A stretch of 64,000 nucleotides of DNA from Acidobacteriota bacterium (GCA_003224085.1 QHYK01000052.1:1-64000); one strand, 5' to 3'. Positions 26,301 through 36,038 are shown, counted from the stretch's first letter. Translations and numbers: made by a program. The notes: generated by a model from the sequence alone, not told the origin.

Positions 26301-27827
26301 ATGAACGACAATATCAAAAAAGCTAAGCGGCACGTGAACCAGAACGAAGGGCTGATCTTCGAGAAATCGTCGCCCGGAAAGCGCGCGTTCGAATTGCCGC
26401 CGCTGGACGTGCCCAAAGCGGAACCTTCCAACGCGCTTGGCGCGCATCACCGCCGGGAGGGTGTTGAAGGGTTTCCCGAAGTCAGCGAAATCGAAGTGAT
26501 CCGCCACTTCACTCGGCTTTCTACCTGGAACCACGCCATTGACCTTGGCATGTACCCGCTGGGTTCCTGCACCATGAAGTACAACCCGCGCGTGAACGAA
26601 TTTGTGGCGCGGCTCGAAGGAATTGCAACCGAACATCCTTACCAGCCGCAGGAACTTTCGCAAGGCTGCCTGAAAATCCTTCGGCTGCTGGAAAAATGTC
26701 TGCTGGAAATTACCGGAATGGACGCCATCACTCTGCAACCGGCTGCAGGTGCGCAAGGAGAACTTACGGGCCTCCTGTTGATCCGCGCGTACCTGCAAAA
26801 GCAAGGAAATCCGCGCAAGAGAGTGCTGATTCCTGATTCGGCGCACGGCACGAATCCGGCGACGGCGGTCATCGCCGGCTACGAAGTCGAAAATATTAAG
26901 TCGAATGAGCATGGACAGATGGACATAGAAAACTTACAGAAATTGGTGACCGAAGATGTCGCGGCCCTGATGATCACCAATCCCTCGACGCTGGGTATTT
27001 ACGAACAGAACCTCCCCGAGATTGCGCAGATCTTGCACGCCAAAGGCGCGCTGCTGTACATGGACGGCGCCAACATGAACGCGCTCGCGGGAATCACGCG
27101 CCCAGGCGATCTCGGCGCGGACGTTATGCACCTGAACTTGCACAAGACGTTTTCGACCCCGCACGGCGGCGGTGGACCAGGTGCAGGTCCTGTGGCGATG
27201 AAAAAGGTTCTCGAGCGGTTTCGTCCCGTGCCCATCCTCGTGGAAAAAGAGGGCGGTAGGCTGGCGCTCGAGCCAGTGCGGCCGGACTCGATTGGCCGCG
27301 TGAAGGCGTTTAGCAGCAATTTCGGCGTGCTGGTTCGCGCGCTGGCGTACATTCTTGCGTACGGGCCGGGCGTGCGCCAAGCGACGGAAGACGCCGTGCT
27401 GAATGCGAATTACATTCGCAGGCACCTCGAAGGCGTTTACGACTTGCCTTATTCCCTGCCCTCGATGCATGAAGTAGTCTTCAGCGACGCGCTTCAAAAG
27501 AAGAACGGCGTGAACACCATGGATATCGCCAAGCGGCTGATTGATTACGGCTTTCATCCCTACACCACAGCCTTTCCGCTCATCGTTCCCGGCGCTTTGA
27601 TGATCGAGCCGACAGAATCCGAGTCGCGGGAAGAGTGCGACCTCTTCATTGGCGCTATGAAAGCCATCGCGGATGAGGCAGCGAGGCAGCCGGAAATTGT
27701 GAAGACCGCGCCGCACACCACGCGCGTCCGGCGGCTGGATGAGGTTGGCGCCGCGCGCAAGCCAGTGCTGCGATGGAAGCCTGCCGCGCAACGCAGCACG
27801 GCCCAGACTAGCGGGGCGCGGGATTAG
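26301..27827 (+). CDS. gcvPB: Glycine dehydrogenase (decarboxylating) subunit 2
   Basis: A protein of 508 residues, the PLP-carrying half of the two-part P-protein. The PLP lysine lies in LNLHKTFSTPHGGGGPG and the Gly-rich loop that follows is intact. YPLGSCTMKYNPR near residue 85 and PDSAHGTNPATA near 180 are typical. The first 20 residues (NDNIKKAKRHVNQNEG) are poorly conserved. Six bases after gcvPA, the last gene of the cluster. The L-protein (lipoamide dehydrogenase) is not in the window. Confidence 0.96.
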   Translation: MNDNIKKAKRHVNQNEGLIFEKSSPGKRAFELPPLDVPKAEPSNALGAHHRREGVEGFPEVSEIEVIRHFTRLSTWNHAIDLGMYPLGSCTMKYNPRVNEFVARLEGIATEHPYQPQELSQGCLKILRLLEKCLLEITGMDAITLQPAAGAQGELTGLLLIRAYLQKQGNPRKRVLIPDSAHGTNPATAVIAGYEVENIKSNEHGQMDIENLQKLVTEDVAALMITNPSTLGIYEQNLPEIAQILHAKGALLYMDGANMNALAGITRPGDLGADVMHLNLHKTFSTPHGGGGPGAGPVAMKKVLERFRPVPILVEKEGGRLALEPVRPDSIGRVKAFSSNFGVLVRALAYILAYGPGVRQATEDAVLNANYIRRHLEGVYDLPYSLPSMHEVVFSDALQKKNGVNTMDIAKRLIDYGFHPYTTAFPLIVPGALMIEPTESESREECDLFIGAMKAIADEAARQPEIVKTAPHTTRVRRLDEVGAARKPVLRWKPAAQRSTAQTSGARD

Positions 27828-27961
27828 CCGGAATAGCGAAGCAAATTCCCTTCTCTCAACCATTGGCGACAAGGCACACGAAGGCTCATCAGGTGAATTG
27901 TCCCTTTGCCGCTTCCGGTAAACTGGGTTGGCTTCCCTTCTCCTCGAAGATTGAAGAAAGC

Positions 27962-29668
27962 ATGAAATTCGAAATCGAAGACTGGCTTCCAAAATCCGTA
28001 ATTCTTCTGCGCCATTATGACCGGCACAAATTCGTTTCTGACTTGATTGCCGGCGTAACCGTAGGCCTGGTCGCACTGCCCCTGGCCATGGCGTTCGCGA
28101 TCGCTTCGGGCGTGCCGCCGCAAGCGGGGCTTTATTGCGCGATGGTGACCGGCTTTTTGATTTCCGCGCTGGGCGGCTCGAAAACGCAGATTGGCGGGCC
28201 CACCGGAGCTTTCGTGGTGGTCGTCGCAGGCATCATCGCGAAGCATGGCATCGACGGCCTGTTCATGTGCACGATGATGGCGGGCGTGCTGCTGGTGCTT
28301 CTGGGCATCACCGGCATGGGTACGATGGTGAAGTATTTTCCCCGGCCGGTCGTTGTCGGTTTCACCAACGGAATTGCGATTCTCATCGCCAGCACGCAGA
28401 TTCGCGACTTCTTCGGACTGAAGATGGACCATGTTCCTGGCGATTTTTTTCATCGCATGAAGGCGTTTGCCGAGGCGTGGAGCACTTTCTCGATGCCCGC
28501 CACGGCGGTTTCTATTCTTTCGATTGCGGTGATGATTTTCTGTCTGAAGTACGCAAGGAAGATACCGGGCGCCATTTTGGTCACCTTCGGCGCGACCGCC
28601 GCGGTCATGCTTTTCCACATGAAAGTGGAAACCATCGGAACGCGTTTTGGCGGAATTCCGCAGGGCCTGCCCACCATTGTTGTTCCACAATTCCATTACG
28701 ACATTTTCCGGCAGTTGCTGTCCTCCGCCTTCACGGTGGCGATGCTGGGAGCGATTGAATCGCTGATGTCGGCCGTGGTTTCCGACCGCATGAGCAACGA
28801 TAAGCACAATCCCAACGTGGAATTGATCGGTCAAGGCCTGGCAAACATCCTTTCGCCGATGTTCGGAGGGCTGCCCGCCACCGGCGCGATCGCGCGCACG
28901 GCCACAAACGTTCGTTCCGGCGCAAAAACCCCCGTGGCCGGAATGATTCACGCCCTCACGCTTCTGGCGATCATCCTGTTTGCGGCGCCGCTGGTGAAAA
29001 ACGTTCCACTCGCGGCGCTCGCGTCCATTCTGATGATCGTCGCTTACAACATGGGCGATTGGGAGGAAATTCCGGAAATCCTGAAATTAAGCGGGGCGGA
29101 CATTGCCGTATGGTTTCTGACGATGACGCTAACCGTGGTAACAGATCTGACGTTCGCGGTGGAAGTCGGCATGGTGCTTGCCGCGCTCATGTTTATCCGC
29201 AAGGTTTCACGCACCACCACCGTAAGTCCGGTTACGAAAGACTATGTGAAAGACAGCCGCGTTCACGTGCTTCAGGGCAAAGATATTCCGGACTACGCGA
29301 TTGTCTACCGCATCCACGGACCGTTCCTTTTTGGCGCGACCGACAAGTTCGCGGATATTCTTCACTCGCTCGACAAGCTGCCGCCCATCGTTATTCTGCG
29401 CTTGCGAAACATGACCGCTATTGACGCGACTGGCCTTGGCGCCATTCGCGATCTTGCCGACACGCTGCACGACTCGGGACGTTCGCTTCTCCTTTGTGGG
29501 GCAAGAGAGCAACCCTCACAATTAATGAAGCAAGCGGAGTTCGAACGCCATGTGGGCGCGGAAAATATTTGCCGCAGCATAACCGAAGCGATTGAGCGCG
29601 CCGCGGAAGTTTATCGTTCCCAGTATGCAAGCAAAAAAGCGGAAGAGCTGACTCCAAGCCATTCTTGA
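27962..29668 (+). CDS. SulP-family anion transporter with STAS domain
   Basis: A protein of 568 residues. About 10-12 membrane segments (VTVGLVALPLAMAFAIASGV near the start, then GGPTGAFVVVVAGI) are followed by a cytoplasmic STAS domain from about 440 (ILRLRNMTAIDATGLGAIRD). SulP proteins move sulfate, bicarbonate or other small anions; several bacterial members with this architecture are bicarbonate or C4-dicarboxylate carriers, so the substrate cannot be fixed from sequence. ATG at 27962 (MKFEIEDWLPKS) fits the family; the frame upstream does not look coding. It follows gcvPB by 134 bases. Confidence 0.9.
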   Translation: MKFEIEDWLPKSVILLRHYDRHKFVSDLIAGVTVGLVALPLAMAFAIASGVPPQAGLYCAMVTGFLISALGGSKTQIGGPTGAFVVVVAGIIAKHGIDGLFMCTMMAGVLLVLLGITGMGTMVKYFPRPVVVGFTNGIAILIASTQIRDFFGLKMDHVPGDFFHRMKAFAEAWSTFSMPATAVSILSIAVMIFCLKYARKIPGAILVTFGATAAVMLFHMKVETIGTRFGGIPQGLPTIVVPQFHYDIFRQLLSSAFTVAMLGAIESLMSAVVSDRMSNDKHNPNVELIGQGLANILSPMFGGLPATGAIARTATNVRSGAKTPVAGMIHALTLLAIILFAAPLVKNVPLAALASILMIVAYNMGDWEEIPEILKLSGADIAVWFLTMTLTVVTDLTFAVEVGMVLAALMFIRKVSRTTTVSPVTKDYVKDSRVHVLQGKDIPDYAIVYRIHGPFLFGATDKFADILHSLDKLPPIVILRLRNMTAIDATGLGAIRDLADTLHDSGRSLLLCGAREQPSQLMKQAEFERHVGAENICRSITEAIERAAEVYRSQYASKKAEELTPSHS

Positions 29669-29842
29669 AGAGCGCAGGCTTTTGTCGCCCCGCTACCAAG
29701 AGCACCAGTACTCACCTCCCGCATTCCTCCTTGATTCACGGAGCCGACACGCTCCGTTTCCACTCCTGTAACACAGCCCGCCTAGCTTCTACGCCCGGGA
29801 CGATCATTTCTATTTTTCTTCCCAACCAAAGGAGAATCCCCT

Positions 29843-31594
29843 TTGAAAGAAAGAACTCTTGCAATCGCTTTGTCTCTTGTGCTCGTTGGCGCAACTGTCC
29901 CCGCGCCAGCTCGCGCCAACAACCCCAGCCCAGCAAACCCTATCCAGCACGTTCTGCTCATCAGCATCGATGGCATGCATGCGGTTGATTATGAACATTG
30001 CGTGGCATCGCAGACTTGTCCATATCTGGCCGCTCTCGGCACGACCGGAGTGCACTACACACGCACGACCACATCGAGGCCGTCCGACTCCTTTCCCGGC
30101 CTGATGGCACTCGTGACCGGTGGAAGCCCCCGAACGGTAGGCGCGTTTTACGACGTGGCTTACGATCGCGTTCTGGCGCCACCGAAGACAGCCACGGGCA
30201 ACGGACTGCCGGGAGGACCCTGCAATTTGAACGTCATCAACGGGACGCAGACCGAATATGAGGAAGGCAACGAAATCGACCAGACCATGCTCAATGGCGG
30301 GTTCCCCGGATACTCCACCATCGACGGTGGCGTTAAATCAATCAATCCCGACAGGCTGGTGCGCGATCCGTTTAACAACTGCAAACCCGTTTACTCCTGG
30401 AACTTTGTTCGCACGAACACCATTTTTGGCGTGATCCACGCCGCGGGCGGCTACACAGCCTGGTCCGACAAGCACGCTGGGTACGCCTCCGTTTCCGGTC
30501 CCACCGGAACCGATCAACCCAGCAACGTGGATGACTACTATTCACCTGAGGTCAACTCTCTTCAGATTGTACTGCCCGGAATTAAGACGGCAGCCCTCAG
30601 CCCCGAAGCCAGTTTTGACTGCGGTAGGCTTGTTCCCAATGGCGATGATTGGACCACCGATTTCAATGCCATCAAATGTTACGACCAGCTGAAGGTCAAC
30701 GCCGTTGTCAATGAGATCCAGGGCAGGACCCACCTCGGTACAAGCAGGGCTCCAGTCCCAACGATCTTCGGCATGAACTTCCAGGCGGTCAGCGTAGGGC
30801 AGAAGCTGATTGAGCCCAAATCCGCTATCAGAACCGACGCAAACTCTGGCGGTTACGAGGATGCCCAGGGTACCCCCAGACCCAAAATGCTGGACGAGAT
30901 CCAGTTCGTGGATGCGGCGATCGGGCAGATGGTCGCTGCGCTCAAGCACGAGGGTCTTCTAGATTCGACCACCATCATCATCACCGCAAAACACGGGCAG
31001 TCGCCGACCGACCCGAACCGCTTCTTCCCCATTCCGGGGCATTCCGGCAACAACGGCACACCGCCGTCTGGGATCATCGGAAATCTTCTCCCGGCAGTTT
31101 ACAATGATCCCAATAACGGCCTCGGACTGGCCGAGGACGACGTTTCCCAGATCTGGCTGGCAGCTTCAAACCGCACCGGGGACGCAGTAACGGCTCTGGA
31201 GAATGCCGCGACAGCGATCGGACTCGGCCAGATCTACTATGGCGCCTCACTGAGCACGCTCTTTAACCCACCGGGCGTGCCGGAGCACCCCGGCCCCTGC
31301 TGCAAGCTTCGGGAAGGGGGCGACCCGCGTACTCCCGACATCGTAGTGATTCCAAACGTCGGCGTGGTGTATACCGGAAACCTAAAGAAGCAATCCGAAC
31401 ATGGCGGCTTCGCATGGGATGATACCAACGTGATGCTGATGGTATCCAATCCCAACCTTGAGGCCCGCACCTCCCACAGCTTTGTGGAAACCGCTCAAGT
31501 GGCTCCCACGATCCTGAAAATCCTGGGCCTGGATCCAAACGCCCTGGATGCTGTTAGGCTGGAAGGGACGCCAGTCCTGCCGTCTCTCTTCTGA
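29843..31594 (+). CDS. Secreted alkaline phosphatase-superfamily phosphodiesterase/pyrophosphatase
   Basis: A protein of 583 residues with a signal peptide ending near PARA-NN. The mature protein begins HVLLISIDGMHAVDYEH, giving the first metal-ligand Asp, then TTTSRPSDSFPGL with the likely nucleophile, IIITAKHGQSPTD and SEHGGFAWDDTNVML with metal-ligand histidines. This is the type I phosphodiesterase/nucleotide pyrophosphatase pattern. The start is TTG with AAAGGAG ten bases upstream. It probably hydrolyses phosphodiesters outside the inner membrane; the substrate is unknown. A terminator follows. Confidence 0.85.
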   Translation: MKERTLAIALSLVLVGATVPAPARANNPSPANPIQHVLLISIDGMHAVDYEHCVASQTCPYLAALGTTGVHYTRTTTSRPSDSFPGLMALVTGGSPRTVGAFYDVAYDRVLAPPKTATGNGLPGGPCNLNVINGTQTEYEEGNEIDQTMLNGGFPGYSTIDGGVKSINPDRLVRDPFNNCKPVYSWNFVRTNTIFGVIHAAGGYTAWSDKHAGYASVSGPTGTDQPSNVDDYYSPEVNSLQIVLPGIKTAALSPEASFDCGRLVPNGDDWTTDFNAIKCYDQLKVNAVVNEIQGRTHLGTSRAPVPTIFGMNFQAVSVGQKLIEPKSAIRTDANSGGYEDAQGTPRPKMLDEIQFVDAAIGQMVAALKHEGLLDSTTIIITAKHGQSPTDPNRFFPIPGHSGNNGTPPSGIIGNLLPAVYNDPNNGLGLAEDDVSQIWLAASNRTGDAVTALENAATAIGLGQIYYGASLSTLFNPPGVPEHPGPCCKLREGGDPRTPDIVVIPNVGVVYTGNLKKQSEHGGFAWDDTNVMLMVSNPNLEARTSHSFVETAQVAPTILKILGLDPNALDAVRLEGTPVLPSLF

Positions 31595-31629
31595 AAAATA
31601 GCTTCAATTTCAGTTGAACAGAAAGAACA

Positions 31630-31664
31630 GGGCGTTCCGGGACTAGGAACGCCCTTCGCTTTGG
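31630..31664 (+). terminator. Rho-independent terminator after the phosphodiesterase gene
   Basis: GGGCGTTCC (31630-31638) and GGAACGCCC (31646-31654) form a 9-bp stem with a 7-base loop, followed by TTCGCTTT. The T-run is imperfect but the stem is strong, and it lies 36 bases after the stop codon. Confidence 0.7.
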
Positions 31665-31724
31665 GCACAGAAAGACTCGGTTCAGGTTGCTTTGCTAATT
31701 CCTACCGTTGCTTCCGATCAAGCG

Positions 31725-33164
31725 CTATTTCGGGAATCGCACGCTGTCGAGGACGGCGTCGAAGGTCTTGTCGTATTTCTCGTACGTGGATTGCGGCGCT
31801 ACGCAAATAAACGAAACCAGCCCTTCGGGACGCAGCGTGCTGACGACCCAGTCGGTTTCCTGGCCGCCCACGGGCGAATCGTTGCTCAGATAGGTCGCGA
31901 GTCCGGGCTGGCCGTTCAATCGCACGCGCTCCGGCTGCCGCGTAATTTTCATGTTCGGATTCGAGTTTTGAAGCTCTTGGATGACTTTCTGTGTGGCGCT
32001 GTTCAAGGCATCCCAATCGTCGGGGTCGCCGGTGGCGGAAGCGACGCTGACAATCAACCCATACGCAAGCGCAGCGTGCCCGGTGCCGTCGTCCACCACG
32101 CCGCCTTCCGGCGCAAACGAAGCGCCGCTCCCGTTGGTGTCGGGATATTTCTTCCAATTGTCCGGATATTTCAGCGTGTAAGCATTTGTTTGATAGGCGG
32201 CGAAATTCCCGGACGGTGGCGCAGGAACCTTCAGGGCTCCGGCACCGGCCCGGGCTCCCGGCGCCAGCTTCTTCGCAACAGGCAACGCCAGCACTTCGCG
32301 CTTGATGGCTTCGAATTCGGTAGAATCCCGCTTGGCGTGGGGTGGAACTCCGCCCAGCTTTTCAATTTCCTCGTCCACTCGCTCCACACGATGCTCGGGA
32401 TTCGGATGGTCGGAGAAAAACTCCGGCGGATTTTTCCCTTTCGTTTCGGCTTCGAGCTTTTCGAAAAACTGCGCCAAGGCGCGCGGGTCGTAGCCGCTGT
32501 CGTAGAGTGCCTGCGTGCCCATCACGTCGGCCTGCGATTCCGCAGTCCGCGAGTAGCGCAGCAGCACGCCCCCCGCAGCGAATGCCCCTAACTTACTCAG
32601 CAAAGCCCCACCCGTCGAGCCGCCAAATATTCCATCGGCAATGCCGAGAACGCCGTTGGCAAACTCGGCTTTGGACGCCTGATTTGTGCCGTGGCGCAGT
32701 GCCACGTGCGAGAGCTCGTGCGCCATGACGCCGGCAAGCTGTGCTTCGTTCTCCGCCACCTCGATGGCCCCGCGATTGATAAATACGTATCCGCCTGGCA
32801 AGGCAAATGCGTTGATGGCCTTGTCATTCACGCAATGAAACTCGAACGGATACTGCATCCCGCCGGTTGGCAGCTTCTCCGCCAGCCGCATCCCCAGCTG
32901 CGTCAGATAGGCGTCGACTTTGGGCGCATTGCAAAGAGGCAACTGTCTCGCGGCATCGGCCGCGGCTCGCTTGCCCAGTTCAATGTCCTGCTGGGGAGAG
33001 AATATGTTCCATCCAGGCTTCAGCGCCGTGCGCTGCGCCGCAGCCGACGACGTAAACGTCCACAAACCCAGGAGCATGACTAGCGTGGAGGCGGCGTGGG
33101 CTGCGCTCCGCGGCCGAAGCGCCCTTTCTCTGAACAAATTGCTTTTCCTGTGCCGCGCGTTCAC
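31725..33164 (-). CDS. Secreted M48-family zinc metalloprotease with PsbP-like C-terminal domain
   Basis: A protein of 479 residues with a signal peptide after a basic n-region (residues 1-44). The M48 core has HELSH at 149-153 and the third ligand in the downstream helix (ESQADVMGTQAL). It resembles BepA/YggG-like periplasmic proteases that act on misfolded outer-membrane proteins. From about residue 325 a second domain starts (TNAYTLKYPDNWKKY) that looks like a PsbP/DUF1795 fold. The active site looks complete. It is convergent with the phosphodiesterase gene and lies downstream of the Clp-like operon, from which a terminator separates it. Confidence 0.88.
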   Translation of the reverse strand: MNARHRKSNLFRERALRPRSAAHAASTLVMLLGLWTFTSSAAAQRTALKPGWNIFSPQQDIELGKRAAADAARQLPLCNAPKVDAYLTQLGMRLAEKLPTGGMQYPFEFHCVNDKAINAFALPGGYVFINRGAIEVAENEAQLAGVMAHELSHVALRHGTNQASKAEFANGVLGIADGIFGGSTGGALLSKLGAFAAGGVLLRYSRTAESQADVMGTQALYDSGYDPRALAQFFEKLEAETKGKNPPEFFSDHPNPEHRVERVDEEIEKLGGVPPHAKRDSTEFEAIKREVLALPVAKKLAPGARAGAGALKVPAPPSGNFAAYQTNAYTLKYPDNWKKYPDTNGSGASFAPEGGVVDDGTGHAALAYGLIVSVASATGDPDDWDALNSATQKVIQELQNSNPNMKITRQPERVRLNGQPGLATYLSNDSPVGGQETDWVVSTLRPEGLVSFICVAPQSTYEKYDKTFDAVLDSVRFPK

Positions 33165-33244
33165 TGCGGCCTCCCGACTTGAGTCCCAAACTAGGATGGC
33201 GGTTTTCTCTGCAAAGTTACTTTAGCACTCGGAAGGCGCAAAGA

Positions 33245-33277
33245 GAAAAAGCCCGGATGCCTGGGGGCATCCGGGCA
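33245..33277 (-). terminator. Rho-independent terminator of the Clp-like ATPase operon
   Basis: On the minus strand GCCCGGATGC and GCATCCGGGC make a perfect 10-bp stem with a 6-base loop, followed by TTTTTCTCTTT. It lies about 35 bases after the stop codon of the ATPase gene at 33313. Confidence 0.85.
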
Positions 33278-33312
33278 GGGACAGGAGGGCAAGTCGGGCA
33301 AAGAAACTCGAT

Positions 33313-34476
33313 TTACCGAGCCACGCGTGGTGAAGGCTCGGGAGAAGGCGTGGTGCTGGGAGCATCCGCGGCTTTGCCGTTTCGCGCCGGAACAGCTTTC
33401 GCTGCCGGTGGGGGCTCCGGCTTGCGCGCCGGGAGGGCCTGGTTTTCGCCTTCGCGAACGAACGTCAAACGGTCCTGCTCCTTATTCCAATCAATGCCAA
33501 TCAGGTCGCCCAGGTGAACTTGCTCCGTAGCAAGCAGGTTGGCGAGAGGATAGACCACGTGGCGCTCGATGGCCCGCTTCAGGTGCCTAGCGCCGTAGCG
33601 CTGATCGGTGCCTTCTTGCAAAAGAAATTCGCGACCCGGCTGAGTCACCCGGAAAAGAAACTGCCCTTTGGCCGTTTCTAGAACGCGCCCTTGCACTTGG
33701 CCTAACTCGATTTCGAGAACCTGTTCCAACTGTTCACGCCGCAACGGATGAAACACCACCACTTTGTCCAGGCGGTTCATGAACTCGGGAGAAAATTTGC
33801 GGCGCGCCGCTTCCACCGCTGTGCGCTCCACTTTTTGATCCAAGCCAGAGGCGGGCTTGTCGGCCGGCTGAATGAAGCCCATGCCGCCCTGCATCATTTC
33901 CGTGATTTCGCCGCTGCCAAGGTTCGAGGTCAGGAAAATAACCGTCTGCGAAAGGTCCACTCGGCGGTTGTCGCCGAGCGTCAGCGTCGCCTTGTCCAAC
34001 ATGCCAAGCAGCAACTGCCAGAGCGCGTCGCTGGCCTTCTCAATTTCATCAAAAAGCAAAAAGCTGAGCTTCAGCCTGTCCGTGTGACAAGCCGCCAAGG
34101 CTTCCTGGGTAATCAAAGGATGGGTCTCCCGGTGCCCGAGATACCCCGGAGGTGAACCGATCAGCTTCGCGATTTCGTGAGAGTGTTGAAACTCCGCGCA
34201 GTCAACCTTAATTACCGTGCGCGGGTCCCCAAACAGGATTTCCGCAGCTGCTTCGACGATGCGCGTTTTTCCGGACCCTGTAGGACCGAGGAACAGCAGA
34301 TTGCCCACTGGGCGCCCCGGGGAATTCAATCCAGCGCAGAAAACCTGGTACATATCCACCAGGGATTGCACGCCTTCCTCCTGACCGACAATCTTGGCAC
34401 GCAGGGAGGCATGAAAATCCCGGGTGTCATTGCTGCGGATGCTTGGGTCCAGTTGGTGGCGGACGGCAGCTCTCAT
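33313..34476 (-). CDS. ClpA/ClpB-D2-like single-domain AAA+ ATPase (copy A)
   Basis: A protein of 387 residues, close paralogue of the gene at 34809. It contains a single AAA+ module of the Clp second-ring type and no N-domain or first ring. Seen in order: KIVGQEEGVQ, Walker A GPTGSGKT, pore loop PPGYLGH, Walker B LLFDEIEKA, sensor 1 TSNLG, the tripeptide MGF where ClpA and ClpC carry their ClpP-docking loop, arginine finger FMNRLD, and sensor 2 YGARHLKRAIERH. The ATG at 34476 aligns with the paralogue's start and has AAGGGG upstream; an ATG at 34500 adds eight residues. The tail is Pro/Ala/Arg-rich. Substrate unknown. Confidence 0.85.
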   Translation of the reverse strand: MRAAVRHQLDPSIRSNDTRDFHASLRAKIVGQEEGVQSLVDMYQVFCAGLNSPGRPVGNLLFLGPTGSGKTRIVEAAAEILFGDPRTVIKVDCAEFQHSHEIAKLIGSPPGYLGHRETHPLITQEALAACHTDRLKLSFLLFDEIEKASDALWQLLLGMLDKATLTLGDNRRVDLSQTVIFLTSNLGSGEITEMMQGGMGFIQPADKPASGLDQKVERTAVEAARRKFSPEFMNRLDKVVVFHPLRREQLEQVLEIELGQVQGRVLETAKGQFLFRVTQPGREFLLQEGTDQRYGARHLKRAIERHVVYPLANLLATEQVHLGDLIGIDWNKEQDRLTFVREGENQALPARKPEPPPAAKAVPARNGKAADAPSTTPSPEPSPRVAR

Positions 34477-34808
34477 TGCATCGCCCCTTCTCCGCGTCAA
34501 GTTCCCCCAAACGCGGCGCGCGTCTCAGTCCCGCGCGAAAAATGAGATAGTGCATGGCGGATGCCAATCTTTTTCTGGCTGTTGCTGGTGAGGAAACGCA
34601 CTGGTTTCAGTTAGATACGGAATTCCAAATTCTGTAGGGCGTCTCACTCTGTGAGAAAGAGTTCCGTTTGAGTCAAAAATGAGAGGATGCGGTAAGCAAG
34701 CCGAGCATTTTGTGTCACGCCGCGGGGAACAAAAAGAGGCGCATTCGCCCCCGTTCCAGCAGTTAAAGTTTTACTTTAAGCGTTCCGGCCTGGCGAACCC
34801 TAGGAACT
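34477..34808. other. Spacer between the two ATPase genes
   Basis: The 332 bases between the paralogous ATPase genes hold no credible gene. The tandem copies do not share this spacer, so the duplication is old. It contains the candidate -24/-12 element described separately, and copy A may therefore have its own promoter. No terminator-like stem follows copy B. Confidence 0.4.
34552..34567 (-). promoter_or_regulatory. Possible sigma54-type -24/-12 element
   Basis: On the minus strand TTGGCATCCGCCATGCA has GG and GC at the fixed spacing of sigma54 promoters (consensus TGGCAC-N5-TTGC). It lies about 75 bases before the copy A ATG. No enhancer site or sigma54 activator gene is visible, so this is tentative. 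Confidence 0.3.
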
Positions 34809-36029
34809 CTAGGAATTGGATCGATCATGCTTCTTGCGGCCTTGTGGTGCCGCCGCAGGTGCCCCGCCCGGCTGCGCGGCACGCGACTTTTTCTCTTCTG
34901 CCACGGCTTCCTCCTGCGCGCTGGCCGACTTGCCGTCGATCGCTTCGGCCGAAGCCGCCGCGGCTCCCGCGCGCTTGGCCGCTGGTTCCACCAGCGCTCC
35001 TTCGCCTTCGCGCACGAACGTGAGCCGGTTGTTGGCCTTGTCCCAATCAATGCATACCAAATCGCCCAGATTCACCTGGTCGGTGGCCAGCAAGTTAGCC
35101 AGCGGATAAACCACGTGCCGCTCGATGGCCCGCTTCAAATGGCGCGCTCCGTAGCGCTGGTCGGTGCCTTCCTGCAGCAGAAAATCACGGCCTGAAGGAG
35201 TTACCCGGAACAGGAATTGGCCTTTAGCCGTATCCAGCACGCGCTGCTGGACTTGGCCCAGCTCGATATCCAGAACTTCTTGCAACTGCTCCTTCCGCAG
35301 CGGGTGGAATACCACCACTTTATCCAACCGGTTCATGAATTCTGGGGAGAACTTCCGCCTGGCCGCTTCCACTGCCGTGCGTTGTACCTTTTCGTCCAGA
35401 CCGGTGGCGGGTTTGTCGGTTGGCTGAATAAAACCCATGCCCCCTTCCATCAGCTCGGTGATTTCTCCGCCACCGAGGTTGGAAGTCAGAAAAATGACCG
35501 TTCTGGACAGATCGACTTTGCGATTGTCACCGAGGGTTAGCGTGGCTTTATCAAGCATGCCCAGCAATAACTGCCAAAGCGCGTCACTCGCCTTTTCAAT
35601 CTCATCGAAAAGCAGGAAACTCAGTTTCACCTTGTCGGTGTGGCACGCCGCCAACGTTTCCGGAGTGATGAGCGGATGTGTTTCCCTGTGCCCCAAATAG
35701 CCCGGCGGCGAGCCGATCAGCTTGGCGATCTCATGCGAGTGCTGAAACTCCGCGCAATCCACTTTGAGTACCGCCCGCACATCCCCAAACAAAATTTCAG
35801 CGGCAGCTTCCACGATGCGCGTCTTTCCCGACCCAGTCGGGCCGAGGAAGAGCAGGTTCCCCACCGGGCGTCCCGGCGAGTTCAAACCCGCGCGAAACAC
35901 TTGGTACAAGTCGACCAGCGCTTGTACCGCCTCTTCCTGGCCAACAATCTTCGCGCGCAGGGATGCCTGGAAATCCATCGTGTCTGTGCTGCGCTTAGTT
36001 GGATCGAGAGAAAGCGTGTAGTCCCCCAT
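34809..36029 (-). CDS. ClpA/ClpB-D2-like single-domain AAA+ ATPase (copy B)
   Basis: A protein of 406 residues. Walker A GPTGSGKT at 63-70, pore loop GYLG at 110-113, Walker B LLFDE at 139-143, sensor 1 TSN at 182-184, tripeptide MGF at 198-200, arginine finger in NRLD at 233-236, and a sensor-2/small domain (YGARHLKRAIERHVVYPLA). ClpA and ClpC have IGL or VGF at the MGF position to dock on ClpP, so pairing with ClpP is possible but unproven. Without N-domain and D1, substrate delivery must differ from ClpA/B/C. The tail (from about 345) is Ala/Lys-rich and disordered. It follows the small gene at 36039 by nine bases. Confidence 0.87.
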   Translation of the reverse strand: MGDYTLSLDPTKRSTDTMDFQASLRAKIVGQEEAVQALVDLYQVFRAGLNSPGRPVGNLLFLGPTGSGKTRIVEAAAEILFGDVRAVLKVDCAEFQHSHEIAKLIGSPPGYLGHRETHPLITPETLAACHTDKVKLSFLLFDEIEKASDALWQLLLGMLDKATLTLGDNRKVDLSRTVIFLTSNLGGGEITELMEGGMGFIQPTDKPATGLDEKVQRTAVEAARRKFSPEFMNRLDKVVVFHPLRKEQLQEVLDIELGQVQQRVLDTAKGQFLFRVTPSGRDFLLQEGTDQRYGARHLKRAIERHVVYPLANLLATDQVNLGDLVCIDWDKANNRLTFVREGEGALVEPAAKRAGAAAASAEAIDGKSASAQEEAVAEEKKSRAAQPGGAPAAAPQGRKKHDRSNS

Positions 36030-36038
36030 GACCGCCTC

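Noticed and set aside
27824-28951. 375-codon minus-strand frame opposite the SulP gene
   Set aside because: Shadow of the transporter gene; rich in Arg, His and Asn with no recognisable domain.
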